Part shown: piece by piece, positions 1 through 9,611 of the stretch | Numbering within the stretch: position 1 is the stretch's first letter | Layout of the letters: every line of letters begins with the position of its first letter | Source: Clostridiales bacterium | GTDB taxonomy: Bacteria > Bacillota > Clostridia > Oscillospirales > CAG-272 | Direction of reading: 5' to 3' | Assembly: GCA_022791195.1 (NCBI GenBank) | Contig: JAAVYP010000004.1 | Location: forward strand, 1-64,000 | Length of the DNA: 64,000 nt | Program-made: the position numbers and the translations under genes | Notes under the pieces: generated by a model | Told to the model about the DNA's origin: nothing | The model's database searches: none | The model's input: the letters and a program-made list of their open reading frames with translations, nothing else

Positions 1-376
<376 letters not shown>

Positions 377-390
377 AAATATACATCCTG

Positions 391-918
391 TTATTTTTTC
401 TTTCTTTCATTATCTTTGAACTTTGGAAAAATTTGTTTAAAGTGCCCGGCACAATATTGCGCGCAAAATCCTGTAAACAAGCCTGCAATACTTCCCGAAA
501 CCATCAAAACAGGCAAATATGCCACCAAAGCCGGCGTTTGCGTCACCAATATGGCCACAAGAATCTGCCCGATGTTATGGGCAATCGCTCCGATGACGCT
601 GCACACCCACATCTGCTTTTCGGTGACAATTTTTTTCATAAGAAGCATCGACAAATAGCATAAAAGTCCGCCTGCAAAGCTGTACATCAATGACATCGCC
701 TGTCCGCAAAAGATGCCGCCCAAAAGAATGCGCAGCAACAGAATCATGCCGGCATCCACATTTCCAATCATAAAAACGGCAAAAATCGTGATGATATTTG
801 CAAGACCAAGCTTGACCCCCGGAATCGGAACAGGATTTGGGATCTGCATTTCTACCACAAAAATGGTCAGTGCGATGGCTGTAAAAACCGCATTAACCGT
901 TATTCGCTTTGTTTTCAC
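391..918 (-). CDS. Gx transporter family / heptaprenyl diphosphate synthase component I-like membrane protein
   Basis: Multi-TM protein with IPNPVPIPGVKLGLANIITIFA motif; adjacent to NusG_II and ApbE genes. Confidence 0.8.
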   Translation of the reverse strand: MKTKRITVNAVFTAIALTIFVVEMQIPNPVPIPGVKLGLANIITIFAVFMIGNVDAGMILLLRILLGGIFCGQAMSLMYSFAGGLLCYLSMLLMKKIVTEKQMWVCSVIGAIAHNIGQILVAILVTQTPALVAYLPVLMVSGSIAGLFTGFCAQYCAGHFKQIFPKFKDNERKKK

Positions 919-963
919 ACTGGCTCCCCTTTCCCGCCGTCAGATCAGGCCGCGCCGCTTTAT

Positions 964-1350
964 CTATTTTGAAACGGCATCAATCTCTTCGTCGGCCGCC
1001 GCGGCGGAATTTTCGATTTGAATGACAAGCTTATGCGGCAGACACACAATCGGCGCTATCCCGTCGGTCAGCCATCCTTCTTGTATACATATACCGTCCG
1101 GACAGTCCGCGTCTGCTATACAAATCGCTCCGGGCTTAATATGAATCACGTTGTATCCGCCGTCACCAGACACGGTCAGCTCATATTCCTCTTTAACCGC
1201 AGATAAATCAATCGAATATATACATTCGCCATTCTGATAGATGTTCGCCATCGCTCCGTTTGCCTTTCCCTTGAAAACAAATAAACCCAAGCCGGTACAG
1301 AGCAACAAAAATATACAAAATAGAATGACCCAAGTCCGTGTTTTAATCAT
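964..1350 (-). CDS. NusG domain II-containing protein
   Basis: N-terminal TM; GGYNVIHIKPGAICIADADCPDGICIQEGWL..IVCLPHKLVIQI is typical of the NusG_II family. Confidence 0.85.
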   Translation of the reverse strand: MIKTRTWVILFCIFLLLCTGLGLFVFKGKANGAMANIYQNGECIYSIDLSAVKEEYELTVSGDGGYNVIHIKPGAICIADADCPDGICIQEGWLTDGIAPIVCLPHKLVIQIENSAAAADEEIDAVSK

Positions 1351-2419
1351 GTCGTATTACCGTAACATCTGCCTCTTTGTAGTCTCCGAGAGGAACAAAC
1401 GTCTCTTCAAGTCCCTCGGTGATATAGATCTGCCCGGCTGTCGTGATAAAAACGGCGTCAAAATCGCTGCTGCCCTTCCAAAAATCGATAGCATGGTCCA
1501 GACCCATCACAAACAACGAGGTAGACAAAGCATCGCACACAAGGCCGGTGTCTCCTATGACCGACACAGACGCCAGATCGTTGTCAACAGGATAGCCCGT
1601 TGCAGGATCGATAATATGCCGGTAAGTCGTTCCGTTTTCTTCAAAAAAGCGTTCATAGCCGCCCGAGGTAACAACCGCCTTATCTGTTACCTGAATCGCG
1701 CCGGCCGTCCCCGCACCAAGCGGATTTGTGATGGCAATTTTCCAAGGGCTTCCATCCGGCTTGGCGCCCAGCGCGTGTACATTGCCGCCCAAATTCAGGG
1801 TGGCGCTTGCAACGCCGTTTTCGGTGAGCAATTCTGCTAAGCGATCGCCTGTATATCCTTTCGCCACGCTGCCAAGATCAATCTTCATGCCGCGCTTTAG
1901 GCTCACCGTGTTGTCTGCGCTGATCGTTACCGCGTTGTAATCGACGAATGTCAGCAGTTCTGTGATTTCATCTCCAGATGGAACTCTGTATTCTCCAGTG
2001 GTAAAGCCCCACGCGCGCACGACCGGATAAACGGATATGTCGAGCGCGCCGCCGGTTCTTTCGCAAAGAGTCAGCGATTGTGCAATTAAATCCCGTGTAT
2101 CATCGCCTACCCGGCCGCCGCCGTTTTGATTGACAGCGTAAATTTCGCTGGATTCATCTGTGACAGAAAGATTCTTTTCAAGTGAAGAAATCAAATCCTC
2201 GGCTTTTGACAAAACATCGTCAGAGCCATACACGGTCAGCTCCATCACGGTATCCATAGCAAAAACCGTGATCGAATGCTTGTCTGCACTTGACACACTC
2301 TCTGAATCAGCCGACGCAAACGGCGAACGGGGATGGCCCGCACAGCCGGATAGCAAAAGTACCGATGCTGCGGCAACAACAGTAGCCGCAAGAAGCAGTG
2401 AAAAGAATCTCCTCTGCAT
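1343..2419 (-). CDS. apbE: FAD:protein FMN transferase (ApbE), lipoprotein
   Basis: Lipobox LLLSGCAG; MDTVMELTVYG, DLGSVAKGYTGDRLAELL, NLGGNVHALG, HIIDPATGYPV motifs. Confidence 0.93.
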   Translation of the reverse strand: MQRRFFSLLLAATVVAAASVLLLSGCAGHPRSPFASADSESVSSADKHSITVFAMDTVMELTVYGSDDVLSKAEDLISSLEKNLSVTDESSEIYAVNQNGGGRVGDDTRDLIAQSLTLCERTGGALDISVYPVVRAWGFTTGEYRVPSGDEITELLTFVDYNAVTISADNTVSLKRGMKIDLGSVAKGYTGDRLAELLTENGVASATLNLGGNVHALGAKPDGSPWKIAITNPLGAGTAGAIQVTDKAVVTSGGYERFFEENGTTYRHIIDPATGYPVDNDLASVSVIGDTGLVCDALSTSLFVMGLDHAIDFWKGSSDFDAVFITTAGQIYITEGLEETFVPLGDYKEADVTVIRHD

Positions 2420-2443
2420 ACAATTTTTCCTTTCGTGTAATGA

Positions 2444-2618
2444 TTATTTCTCTTTGGAAAGAGCATCTGCCACAGCGTCAATCACGCCGCCGGACGAGTA
2501 GGTTGCGCCGCTATGCTTTTCAGCACGCGGCATAGAACAGAGCCGGAGGTTTTTTTAACATTTTACCACATAATGCGATAAAAAGAAACGCCAATATGAT
2601 GGAAATCAAGAAAACCAT
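2444..2618 (-). pseudogene. Internally deleted and frameshifted membrane / FMN_bind protein remnant
   Basis: SD AGGAG then ATG at 2618: MVFLISIILAFLFIALCGKMLKKPPALFYAAC* (stop 2520-2522). The +1 frame continues MPRAEKHSGATYSSGGVIDAVADALSKEK* with an SGATYSS flavinylation-like motif. Confidence 0.6.
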
Positions 2619-2755
2619 TTGTTTCTCCTGAAAACGCACTTAAAGACACTGCGTATAAGCAAGTATCCCCAAGTACATCCCCCTCTCTTGCACAACCGCT
2701 TTCTTTATGCTATAGTAAATAGAGTAAATCGATCGACAACGGAGAAAGACAAACC

Positions 2756-3193
2756 ATGGAAAATCTGCCCCTTTTATGTGTATACTACCTTGCCGCCTAT
2801 GGCATCGTCACGGCCATCGGCATTTTGCACACGCTTTTCAACATCATCGTGCTGCATATGAAGAGCATGAAAGACAGCCCCGGCATGGGCGAAGGCTATG
2901 AAAAAACAAAGCCGTGGCACGCCCTTTACAATCTGCTTGTTTTCCCTTGTTTTGCCTATTTGTACCTCTCTTCTCTTTCCCAAGCCACCTGGCAGAGCGC
3001 TGTGTTCACAGCCCTCATTTGGGGCAGCGCCACCCTCGTCATCGACATTTTCGGCTGGGTTATCATCAAACATCCCTGATCTTTAACCTTTAAGCAGTTT
3101 TATGTGGAATATCAGCCGTGGATCACGCTGATCTACATCGCTATCTATGCCAGTCCCCTGCTTGCTTTTGGCCTTATGAGCCTTGGCGCCTAA
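2756..3193 (+). pseudogene. Membrane protein gene interrupted by an in-frame TGA (3077-3079)
   Basis: ORF 2756-3079 ends ..FGWVIIKHP*; the same frame continues SLTFKQFYVEYQPWITLIYIAIYASPLLAFGLMSLGA* to TAA at 3191-3193. Confidence 0.75.
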
Positions 3194-3240
3194 ACAAGCG
3201 GAGTTACGCTAAATCAAGAAACAAGAAAGAGAATGCAGCC

Positions 3241-4014
3241 ATGACCAACGCCGAAATACTACAGATTGCCATGACGCAATCAGCCATTGATTCTAACTGC
3301 CGGCCGGAGGATTTTCGCTCCGGCTCTCTTACCGTCGTTCCCTCGAAACCGCGAGAAGGGGCCAGAAATTATTTGGAACTGCCGTTTTTCTGCGATCTTG
3401 CGACGTACGGCACCGGGCTTGTTGCCTCGGTCGATGAAAGGATTGTTGATTTTATCACCGACTATTGCCAACGGTTTCCGGCATATCGCGCCTTTGAAAC
3501 CCCGGCGATTCACCTGCTCACCAAAGAATTTGAAAAATACGGCGCGGCCCCCTGCTTTATGGCCGAATATTTCCTGCCCGATCTCCATTATTTAGCGCCC
3601 GTTGACTGCCCCTATCCCATTCGCATGCTGTACCCGGAGGATTTCACTGCCCTCTACACCAAAGAATGGTCTAACGCGCTTTGCGAAAAACGAAAACAGT
3701 ATGACCGTATCGCGGCGGCCGCCTATGACGGCGACACCCTCATCGGCCTTGCCGGCGCCTCGGCCGACTGTGAGGCCATGTGGCAGATCGGCATAGACGT
3801 GCTGCCTGCCTATCGCAGGCAAGGCATTGCCAGCGCCTTAACGGCCAGAGTGGCCCTGGAAATCCTGCAAATAGGCAAAGTCCCCTTTTACTGCTGTGCA
3901 TGGTCCAACATCGCGTCGGCCCGCAATGCGGTGCGCGCCGGCTTCCGGCCGAGCTGGGTGCAGCTCACCTCGGTTTCCCAAAAAAGAATCCGGTCGCTCT
4001 TAGAAAACGAATGA
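3241..4014 (+). CDS. GNAT family N-acetyltransferase
   Basis: MWQIGIDVLPAYRRQGIASALTARVALEIL acetyl-CoA binding motif and CCAWSNIASARNAVRAGFRP; ATG at 3241 preferred over the longer ORF. Confidence 0.85.
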   Translation: MTNAEILQIAMTQSAIDSNCRPEDFRSGSLTVVPSKPREGARNYLELPFFCDLATYGTGLVASVDERIVDFITDYCQRFPAYRAFETPAIHLLTKEFEKYGAAPCFMAEYFLPDLHYLAPVDCPYPIRMLYPEDFTALYTKEWSNALCEKRKQYDRIAAAAYDGDTLIGLAGASADCEAMWQIGIDVLPAYRRQGIASALTARVALEILQIGKVPFYCCAWSNIASARNAVRAGFRPSWVQLTSVSQKRIRSLLENE

Positions 4015-4195
4015 AAACCATGTGATAAAAATCCTTTCCATCAGAGCCCCTTGGGGAGCCATGAAGGATGGCACGGCATAGCCGCGCCCTTTCATTTTTT
4101 GTAAATGAGATGCCGCAAGCGTCTTTCTTGACAAACAAAACGGTGTATGGTAACATGTGAAATTAAATAGAAAATATTTTTAGGAGGGATCAATC

Positions 4196-4786
4196 ATGTC
4201 CGTATATTACAAACACGAAAGAAGCGAGAATATAGACATTCCGTATACATTCAAATGCGAACAATGCGGCGCCGGGAGCGGTCCTTTAAACGCGCACATT
4301 GTAGGCGACAAAGCCATCTATAACAGTAATTTTAAAACGATTAAAGAGGAAAGAAATCAAAAACTGTGTGCAGAAGCGCATGAAAAATTAGTCAGCAAAG
4401 TAAAAGAAATCTATCAGAATGCAACTGAAAAAGATATTTACAGCCCTGAATTTAAGGATGTATGTCCCCACTGCCAAGCAAGACAGAGCTGGAGCGTGAG
4501 CGGACTGAAAAAGAATTTATTTGAGCTGCCTATCACTGTTTTTTTGGTGGGTGTCATTATCACCATTGTCGCTTTGATTGCCCGCTACCAAACCAATTTG
4601 GGCTATGTGACGATGAATGTCATTTACGGAATTGCCGGCGCAAGCGTCCTTGCGGCCGCCGGCTGCCTTGTGTTTAACATTGTCAATTTAAAAATCAGAC
4701 AAAGCAAGGTGGCGGCCACCGATTACGGCCAAAACAAACCGCAGATCGATTGGAAAAATGCTGAAAAATTATTCCGTGAGGAATAA
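4196..4786 (+). CDS. Putative zinc-ribbon membrane protein of unknown function
   Basis: CEQCGAGSG and CPHCQAR Cys pairs then two hydrophobic segments; aggaggg SD upstream. Confidence 0.65.
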   Translation: MSVYYKHERSENIDIPYTFKCEQCGAGSGPLNAHIVGDKAIYNSNFKTIKEERNQKLCAEAHEKLVSKVKEIYQNATEKDIYSPEFKDVCPHCQARQSWSVSGLKKNLFELPITVFLVGVIITIVALIARYQTNLGYVTMNVIYGIAGASVLAAAGCLVFNIVNLKIRQSKVAATDYGQNKPQIDWKNAEKLFREE

Positions 4787-4811
4787 CCGCCCGTCCCTAT
4801 CTACAAAGAAA

Positions 4812-4852
4812 GACAGTGTGAAAAGCAAAGAAGCTTTTCACACTGTCTTTTT
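4812..4852. terminator. Bidirectional intrinsic terminator
   Basis: gacagtgtgaaaagc-aaagaa-gcttttcacactgtc followed by ttttt, preceded by A-rich sequence. Confidence 0.85.
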
Positions 4853-4927
4853 ATTAAGCAATGCGACTCTCTCTAACGATTGGTATATGCTCGGTGCTCA
4901 TACTGACCAATCGGTTGTTTTGCCAAC

Positions 4928-7285
4928 TCAGCTCTGCACCATGCTGCGGTACAGGAAAGTCACAATCTGTCCTCTGGTACAGGTTTCGTCCGGGCCGAAA
5001 GCAGTGCTCGACGTACCGTAGGTAATGTCGTTGTTTACCGCCCATTGAACCGCCTCTTTATAATAGCCGGTTCTGGCATCGGCAAAGTTGTTGTTGACCG
5101 TAACGGCCGGACGCCCTGCCCTCCGGTACAAAAAGGAGACAATCTGCCCCCTGGTACAGGTCTCATCGGGACTGAAAACCGTGTTTGAAGTACCGTAAGT
5201 AATCCCATTTTCTACAGCCCAAAGAACGGCGCTGTAATAGTAATCATCAGTCGAGATATCCACAAAGGGATTCACAGTTGTTTTTGGCTGCGGCTTTCCG
5301 GCAGCCCGCCACAAAAAGGCCACGGCCTGTGCGCGGGTGCAGCCGTCATCAGGACTGAAAGTCTTATCCGAAGTGCCGAATACGATTTCGTTTTCCACCG
5401 CCCAGGCAACCGGTTTGGCAAAATACGCCTTGAGCGGAACGTCTGTAAATACGATCGGCTTGCGCACCGGCGTAACCGTTACCGTGCATGTAGCCGTAAA
5501 GCCGCCGTCCACGGTGGTAGCGGTGATCACCGCGGTTCCCGCGGCCTGTGCACGCAGGGTCGCTTTGCTTGAATCAATGGTTGAATAAACGGCAACAATA
5601 TCCGGATTCGAGGAAGTCCATTTCACTCTGCCGTCGTACGCATCGGCCGGTTCTACCGTGGCCGTCAGCGTGGTTTTTCCATCAACCTCCAGCGCGGCAG
5701 ACTCGGGCAGGGTGATTCCGGTCACATACGTGGTGGTAAAGGGTGTTCCCGGCGGTTCTGTGCCATCGTAGACAAGACCTGTTTCGGGCACACGGGTGCC
5801 GTCTGTCCCTTTGACAAGGGCCTCTGCCTCTTTGCGGCTGAGAATCAGCTCAGGCGGCAGCTCGGTGCCGTCAACAGACCAAAAACCATTAAAGTAAAAA
5901 TAGGGTGCGGTCCAGTTGTCGTCCGCCGCATTATAGGAATAGAGCACGTCCTGGGTGTGGCTCTCTCCGTTGCGGTCGGTATAAGTAACATTGTGCTTAA
6001 TAATATCCGCCTTAGGGTGGCTTTCAAAGGCCACATTCAGCTCGACGCGCTCATATTGGTTGATATACCGTCCGTCTACCCAGGCGTCCGACGCAATGCG
6101 CACAAAGCCGCCCAAAGGCACGGCGTAGCCAAAGGTTTGTCCGAAGCCAAACCCGCCCTCGGTCGCGATTCGGATCCATGTGCCGCCGGTCTTTTGGATG
6201 GTCTGGCGATAGATATCGCCGACAATCTGTGATCTGTATTCGGCCATATCCTGGTTGGCAATCGTTTTATAGCTCATCAGCTTGGCCAGGTAATCTTCCA
6301 CGGTGCTCTTAAGGGTCATTTCGGCGTCCTGCCGGAAAGTGAAGGGCTTGCCTGTCTTGTCCGAACGAAGCGGCGTATAGCCGCCCTCTCCCGCGCCGCC
6401 GTAGGTTTTCGTTTCGTTATTAAAAGTTATTTTGCTATAGGCGTGGGTGCCGCCCGCGCTGATTTCACAAGACGGCTCCAGCGTTTTGGCGATGGTGCGC
6501 ATGGTGCCTGGAAAACTGGCCGAATCCAAAATAAAAGGATATGCACTTGCAAGCAAAAGGCCGTCCGACACCGTTTCATACATATTGTAATGCTCGTTCA
6601 AAACCAGCTCGGGATAGGGCGAGCTGGCCAACAGCGGATAGGGATGGTCCTCACTGGGCCGGTCTACGTCAAAAATGCTGTTGGGGTATACCGCAAGCTT
6701 ATCTAAGCGGCTCTGCACAGCGTCTAATTTTTCAAAAAAGCTCATTGACTCTGTTGTGCAGGTGTCGATCAGATAGCTGTATCGGGTTTCTAAGCGCGGG
6801 CAAGCGATTCTGACCGAGGTTTTCACAAATTCATCTCCCAAAATCGAGCTGCCGCTGCGGGTTTTCTGCAAAAGGGTAAATTGCCCGCCATCCGAAAAGA
6901 ACTTATTTGCTATGAAAATATAGCCGCCTGCCACCCGGCCGGTGGTCTCATCCTCATAAGCGACATCCTTATAGCGCTGCGGACTGTTGTAATAGGTGCC
7001 GGGATCCACATATTTGACCGAATAGCTGTTGCTGCTTGTGGGCAGGCGAATCTCGCCCTTGTCCTCTGCGGTGAAAAATTCACTGCTTTCGTCTAACAGG
7101 CGGAAGCTGGTCGGGTCGGGATTGTCGGTTTGCACATACAGATAATAGGCAAACGGCGATAAAATCGGGGTAATGGTATAGTTGTAGCCGGCCGCGTTGA
7201 CAATCTCTTCTGCCTGAACAGGAATCATGCACAACAGATTCAGCGCCAGCACCAGTGCAAGAAGCATGGGTGTGATTCGTTTCAT
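4928..7285 (-). CDS. S-layer homology (SLH) domain surface protein with Ig-like (Big_2) domain
   Basis: Signal peptide MKRITPMLLALVLALNLLCMIPVQA; VTGITLPESAALEVDGKTTLTATVEP Big_2; three C-terminal SLH repeats (AVENGITYGTSNTVFSPDETCTRGQIVSFLYR). Confidence 0.92.
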   Translation of the reverse strand: MKRITPMLLALVLALNLLCMIPVQAEEIVNAAGYNYTITPILSPFAYYLYVQTDNPDPTSFRLLDESSEFFTAEDKGEIRLPTSSNSYSVKYVDPGTYYNSPQRYKDVAYEDETTGRVAGGYIFIANKFFSDGGQFTLLQKTRSGSSILGDEFVKTSVRIACPRLETRYSYLIDTCTTESMSFFEKLDAVQSRLDKLAVYPNSIFDVDRPSEDHPYPLLASSPYPELVLNEHYNMYETVSDGLLLASAYPFILDSASFPGTMRTIAKTLEPSCEISAGGTHAYSKITFNNETKTYGGAGEGGYTPLRSDKTGKPFTFRQDAEMTLKSTVEDYLAKLMSYKTIANQDMAEYRSQIVGDIYRQTIQKTGGTWIRIATEGGFGFGQTFGYAVPLGGFVRIASDAWVDGRYINQYERVELNVAFESHPKADIIKHNVTYTDRNGESHTQDVLYSYNAADDNWTAPYFYFNGFWSVDGTELPPELILSRKEAEALVKGTDGTRVPETGLVYDGTEPPGTPFTTTYVTGITLPESAALEVDGKTTLTATVEPADAYDGRVKWTSSNPDIVAVYSTIDSSKATLRAQAAGTAVITATTVDGGFTATCTVTVTPVRKPIVFTDVPLKAYFAKPVAWAVENEIVFGTSDKTFSPDDGCTRAQAVAFLWRAAGKPQPKTTVNPFVDISTDDYYYSAVLWAVENGITYGTSNTVFSPDETCTRGQIVSFLYRRAGRPAVTVNNNFADARTGYYKEAVQWAVNNDITYGTSSTAFGPDETCTRGQIVTFLYRSMVQS

Positions 7286-7443
7286 CATTCTCTCCATTCT
7301 GTCGCTTTGCAGCGGCACAAATTGTTAGGAATTTCTCCTCCATAGTTTATACAAAATACTTACACCTGCTAACCAAACAGCTTGCCTGTTCCGGCATGGA
7401 TGGGTTAACCGGTTTATTTATCGATGAACGTAAAACAGACTCT

Positions 7444-8265
7444 TTACGATTTCTTTTTCACGCCGCCTAACTCGTCCGAGCGGTCACGGCAGGCAAGATA
7501 GCCCTTTTCAACCGTCTCGTAAAAGCCGGCCTGTTCCATGGCCGCAAGCGCTGCTGCGGTGGTGCCGCCTTTCGAGGTAATACGCTGGCGCATCACCTCC
7601 GGCCCTACGCCCGCATCGGCGATCAATTTCGCCGCGCCGATCAGCGTCTGCACGGCCAACCGCTCAGCCGACTCAGCCTCCATGCCGTCCCGCACGGCGG
7701 CGGCGGCCATCGCCTCTGTAAGTGCATAGAAATAGGCCGGACCTGAGCCCGAAACCGCCGTCACCCCGCTCATTTGCTCTTCATTCACCTGCACCACCAC
7801 GCCAAGCGGCGCAAACAAAGCCTGTGCGATATCGGCCTGTGCCTGACCGGCCGCCTGACCAAGACAAAAGGCCGTAGCCGAAAGACCCACGCACAGCGCC
7901 AAATTCGGCATGAACCGCACGACCGCAGCCCCGTTGGCATAGGACTCGATCGTCTGGCAGGAAATGCCCGCCAAAATGGATAGAATGGTCTGTCCCTCTC
8001 TTAAAAAGGGCTGATAGTCGGCCATGGCCGCCGCTAAATCCTGCGGTTTAAAGGCCAGAAAAACAAGGTCCGCCTCGGCGATATCCTCTTTCCCTGCCGC
8101 TTTGACGCCATACTGGCCCACAAGTTCTTCCACCTTTTGCGAGCCGGCAAGACCCAGCACCATCACCTGTTCCGGGCGCATGATTTTCTTTTCCACAATG
8201 CCGCGGATCATGGCGCCGGCCATATTGCCGTCCCCTAAAAATATAATCTTCTGATTTTCAAACAT
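7444..8265 (-). CDS. proC: Pyrroline-5-carboxylate reductase
   Basis: IIFLGDGNMAGAMIRG, SGSGPAYFYALTEAM, SKGGTTAAALAAME. Confidence 0.94.
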   Translation of the reverse strand: MFENQKIIFLGDGNMAGAMIRGIVEKKIMRPEQVMVLGLAGSQKVEELVGQYGVKAAGKEDIAEADLVFLAFKPQDLAAAMADYQPFLREGQTILSILAGISCQTIESYANGAAVVRFMPNLALCVGLSATAFCLGQAAGQAQADIAQALFAPLGVVVQVNEEQMSGVTAVSGSGPAYFYALTEAMAAAAVRDGMEAESAERLAVQTLIGAAKLIADAGVGPEVMRQRITSKGGTTAAALAAMEQAGFYETVEKGYLACRDRSDELGGVKKKS

Positions 8266-8340
8266 ATCCTCTTCACCTCGCTATGCATCTTTTCCGTCGG
8301 GAAATCCTCTCTTTTGGCCATCTGAATCTCTGTCGGCCGC

Positions 8341-9582
8341 CTACTCTCTGATCTGCCCGCCGCCATGCACCAAATATTTATAGATGGTCAATTCCTTTAG
8401 CCCAAGCGGTCCTCGGGCGTGTGTCTTTTGGGTGGAGATACCAATCTCCGCCCCGAAGCCAAACATCTCTCCGTCGGTAAAGCGGGTGGAGGCATTGTGA
8501 TTGACGCAGGCCGCGTCCACATGTTTCATAAAATATGCGGCGTTCTCACTGTTTTCAGTGACAATCAGCTCGGTGTGTCCGGTGCCGTAACGCTCAATAT
8601 GGCTGGTCGCTTCTTGGAGGTCGGCCACGATTTTGACACACATGTCCAGGGAAAGATATTCCTCTGCATAGTCCCGCTCACCGGCCGGCAAGGCCGACGG
8701 GAACAAGGCGCGCACCGCTTCGTCCCCATGCAGGGTGACGCCTGCGTCGGCAAGCGACTGAAGCAGTTCTTCTTTTTCGGGATAGCCCTTCGCGATGAGC
8801 AGCGTCTCGGCCGCGTTGCACACAGAGGGACGCTGCGTCTTTGCGTTCAGTACAAGCGAGACCGCCATGTCCGGCTTAGCGCTTTCATCAACAAAAATAT
8901 GGCAATTGCCCACGCCGGTTTCAATCACAGGCACCTTGGCGTTCTGCACCACGTTGGCGATCAGGCCGGCGCCCCCACGGGGAATGAGCACGTCTAAATA
9001 CTCGGTTAAATGCATCATCTGCTCGGCGCCCTCGTGGGTAACATCCTCCAGCAAGGCGATGCAATCGGCCGGCACGGCGGTCTTTGTCAGCGCTTCTTTC
9101 ATCACCGCCGTGATCGTTTTATTCGATTGCAGGGCGCTTGCACTGCCCCGGAGCATCACCGCGTTGCCGCTTTTCAGGGCCAAGGCCGCGCTGTCTACGG
9201 TTACGTTGGGTCTGGCCTCGTAAATCATGCCGATCACGCCGATGGGCACCCGCACCTTCTCAATGCGAAGACCCGCTTTGGTCTGCCAGCTTTCTATAAT
9301 TTGCCCCACCGGATCGGGCAGGTCGGCCACCTGGCGCACCCCGTCTGCAAAGCCCGCAATCCGCTCTTTGGTTAAAAGCAGCCGGTCGAGCAGCGAATCG
9401 CTCATGCCCTTTTCCCGCCCCGCGGCCATGTCCTTGGCGTTGGCGGCCAGGATGGCCTCTGTATTTGCCTCTAAATGAGCGGCGATAGCGCAAAGCGCTT
9501 GGTTTTTCTGTTCGGTGCTGACTGTCTCTAATGTTCGCTGCGCTTTTTTCAGCGCCGCCCCCATCTCCTCAATTTGATTCAT
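8341..9582 (-). CDS. proA: Glutamate-5-semialdehyde dehydrogenase
   Basis: VPIGVIGMIYEARPNVTVDSAALALKSGNAVMLRG; C-terminal ARGPLGLKELTIYKYLVHGGGQIRE. Confidence 0.96.
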   Translation of the reverse strand: MNQIEEMGAALKKAQRTLETVSTEQKNQALCAIAAHLEANTEAILAANAKDMAAGREKGMSDSLLDRLLLTKERIAGFADGVRQVADLPDPVGQIIESWQTKAGLRIEKVRVPIGVIGMIYEARPNVTVDSAALALKSGNAVMLRGSASALQSNKTITAVMKEALTKTAVPADCIALLEDVTHEGAEQMMHLTEYLDVLIPRGGAGLIANVVQNAKVPVIETGVGNCHIFVDESAKPDMAVSLVLNAKTQRPSVCNAAETLLIAKGYPEKEELLQSLADAGVTLHGDEAVRALFPSALPAGERDYAEEYLSLDMCVKIVADLQEATSHIERYGTGHTELIVTENSENAAYFMKHVDAACVNHNASTRFTDGEMFGFGAEIGISTQKTHARGPLGLKELTIYKYLVHGGGQIRE

Positions 9583-9611
9583 TTGTTTTTCCCCCTTTCA
9601 GCCGATTTTCT

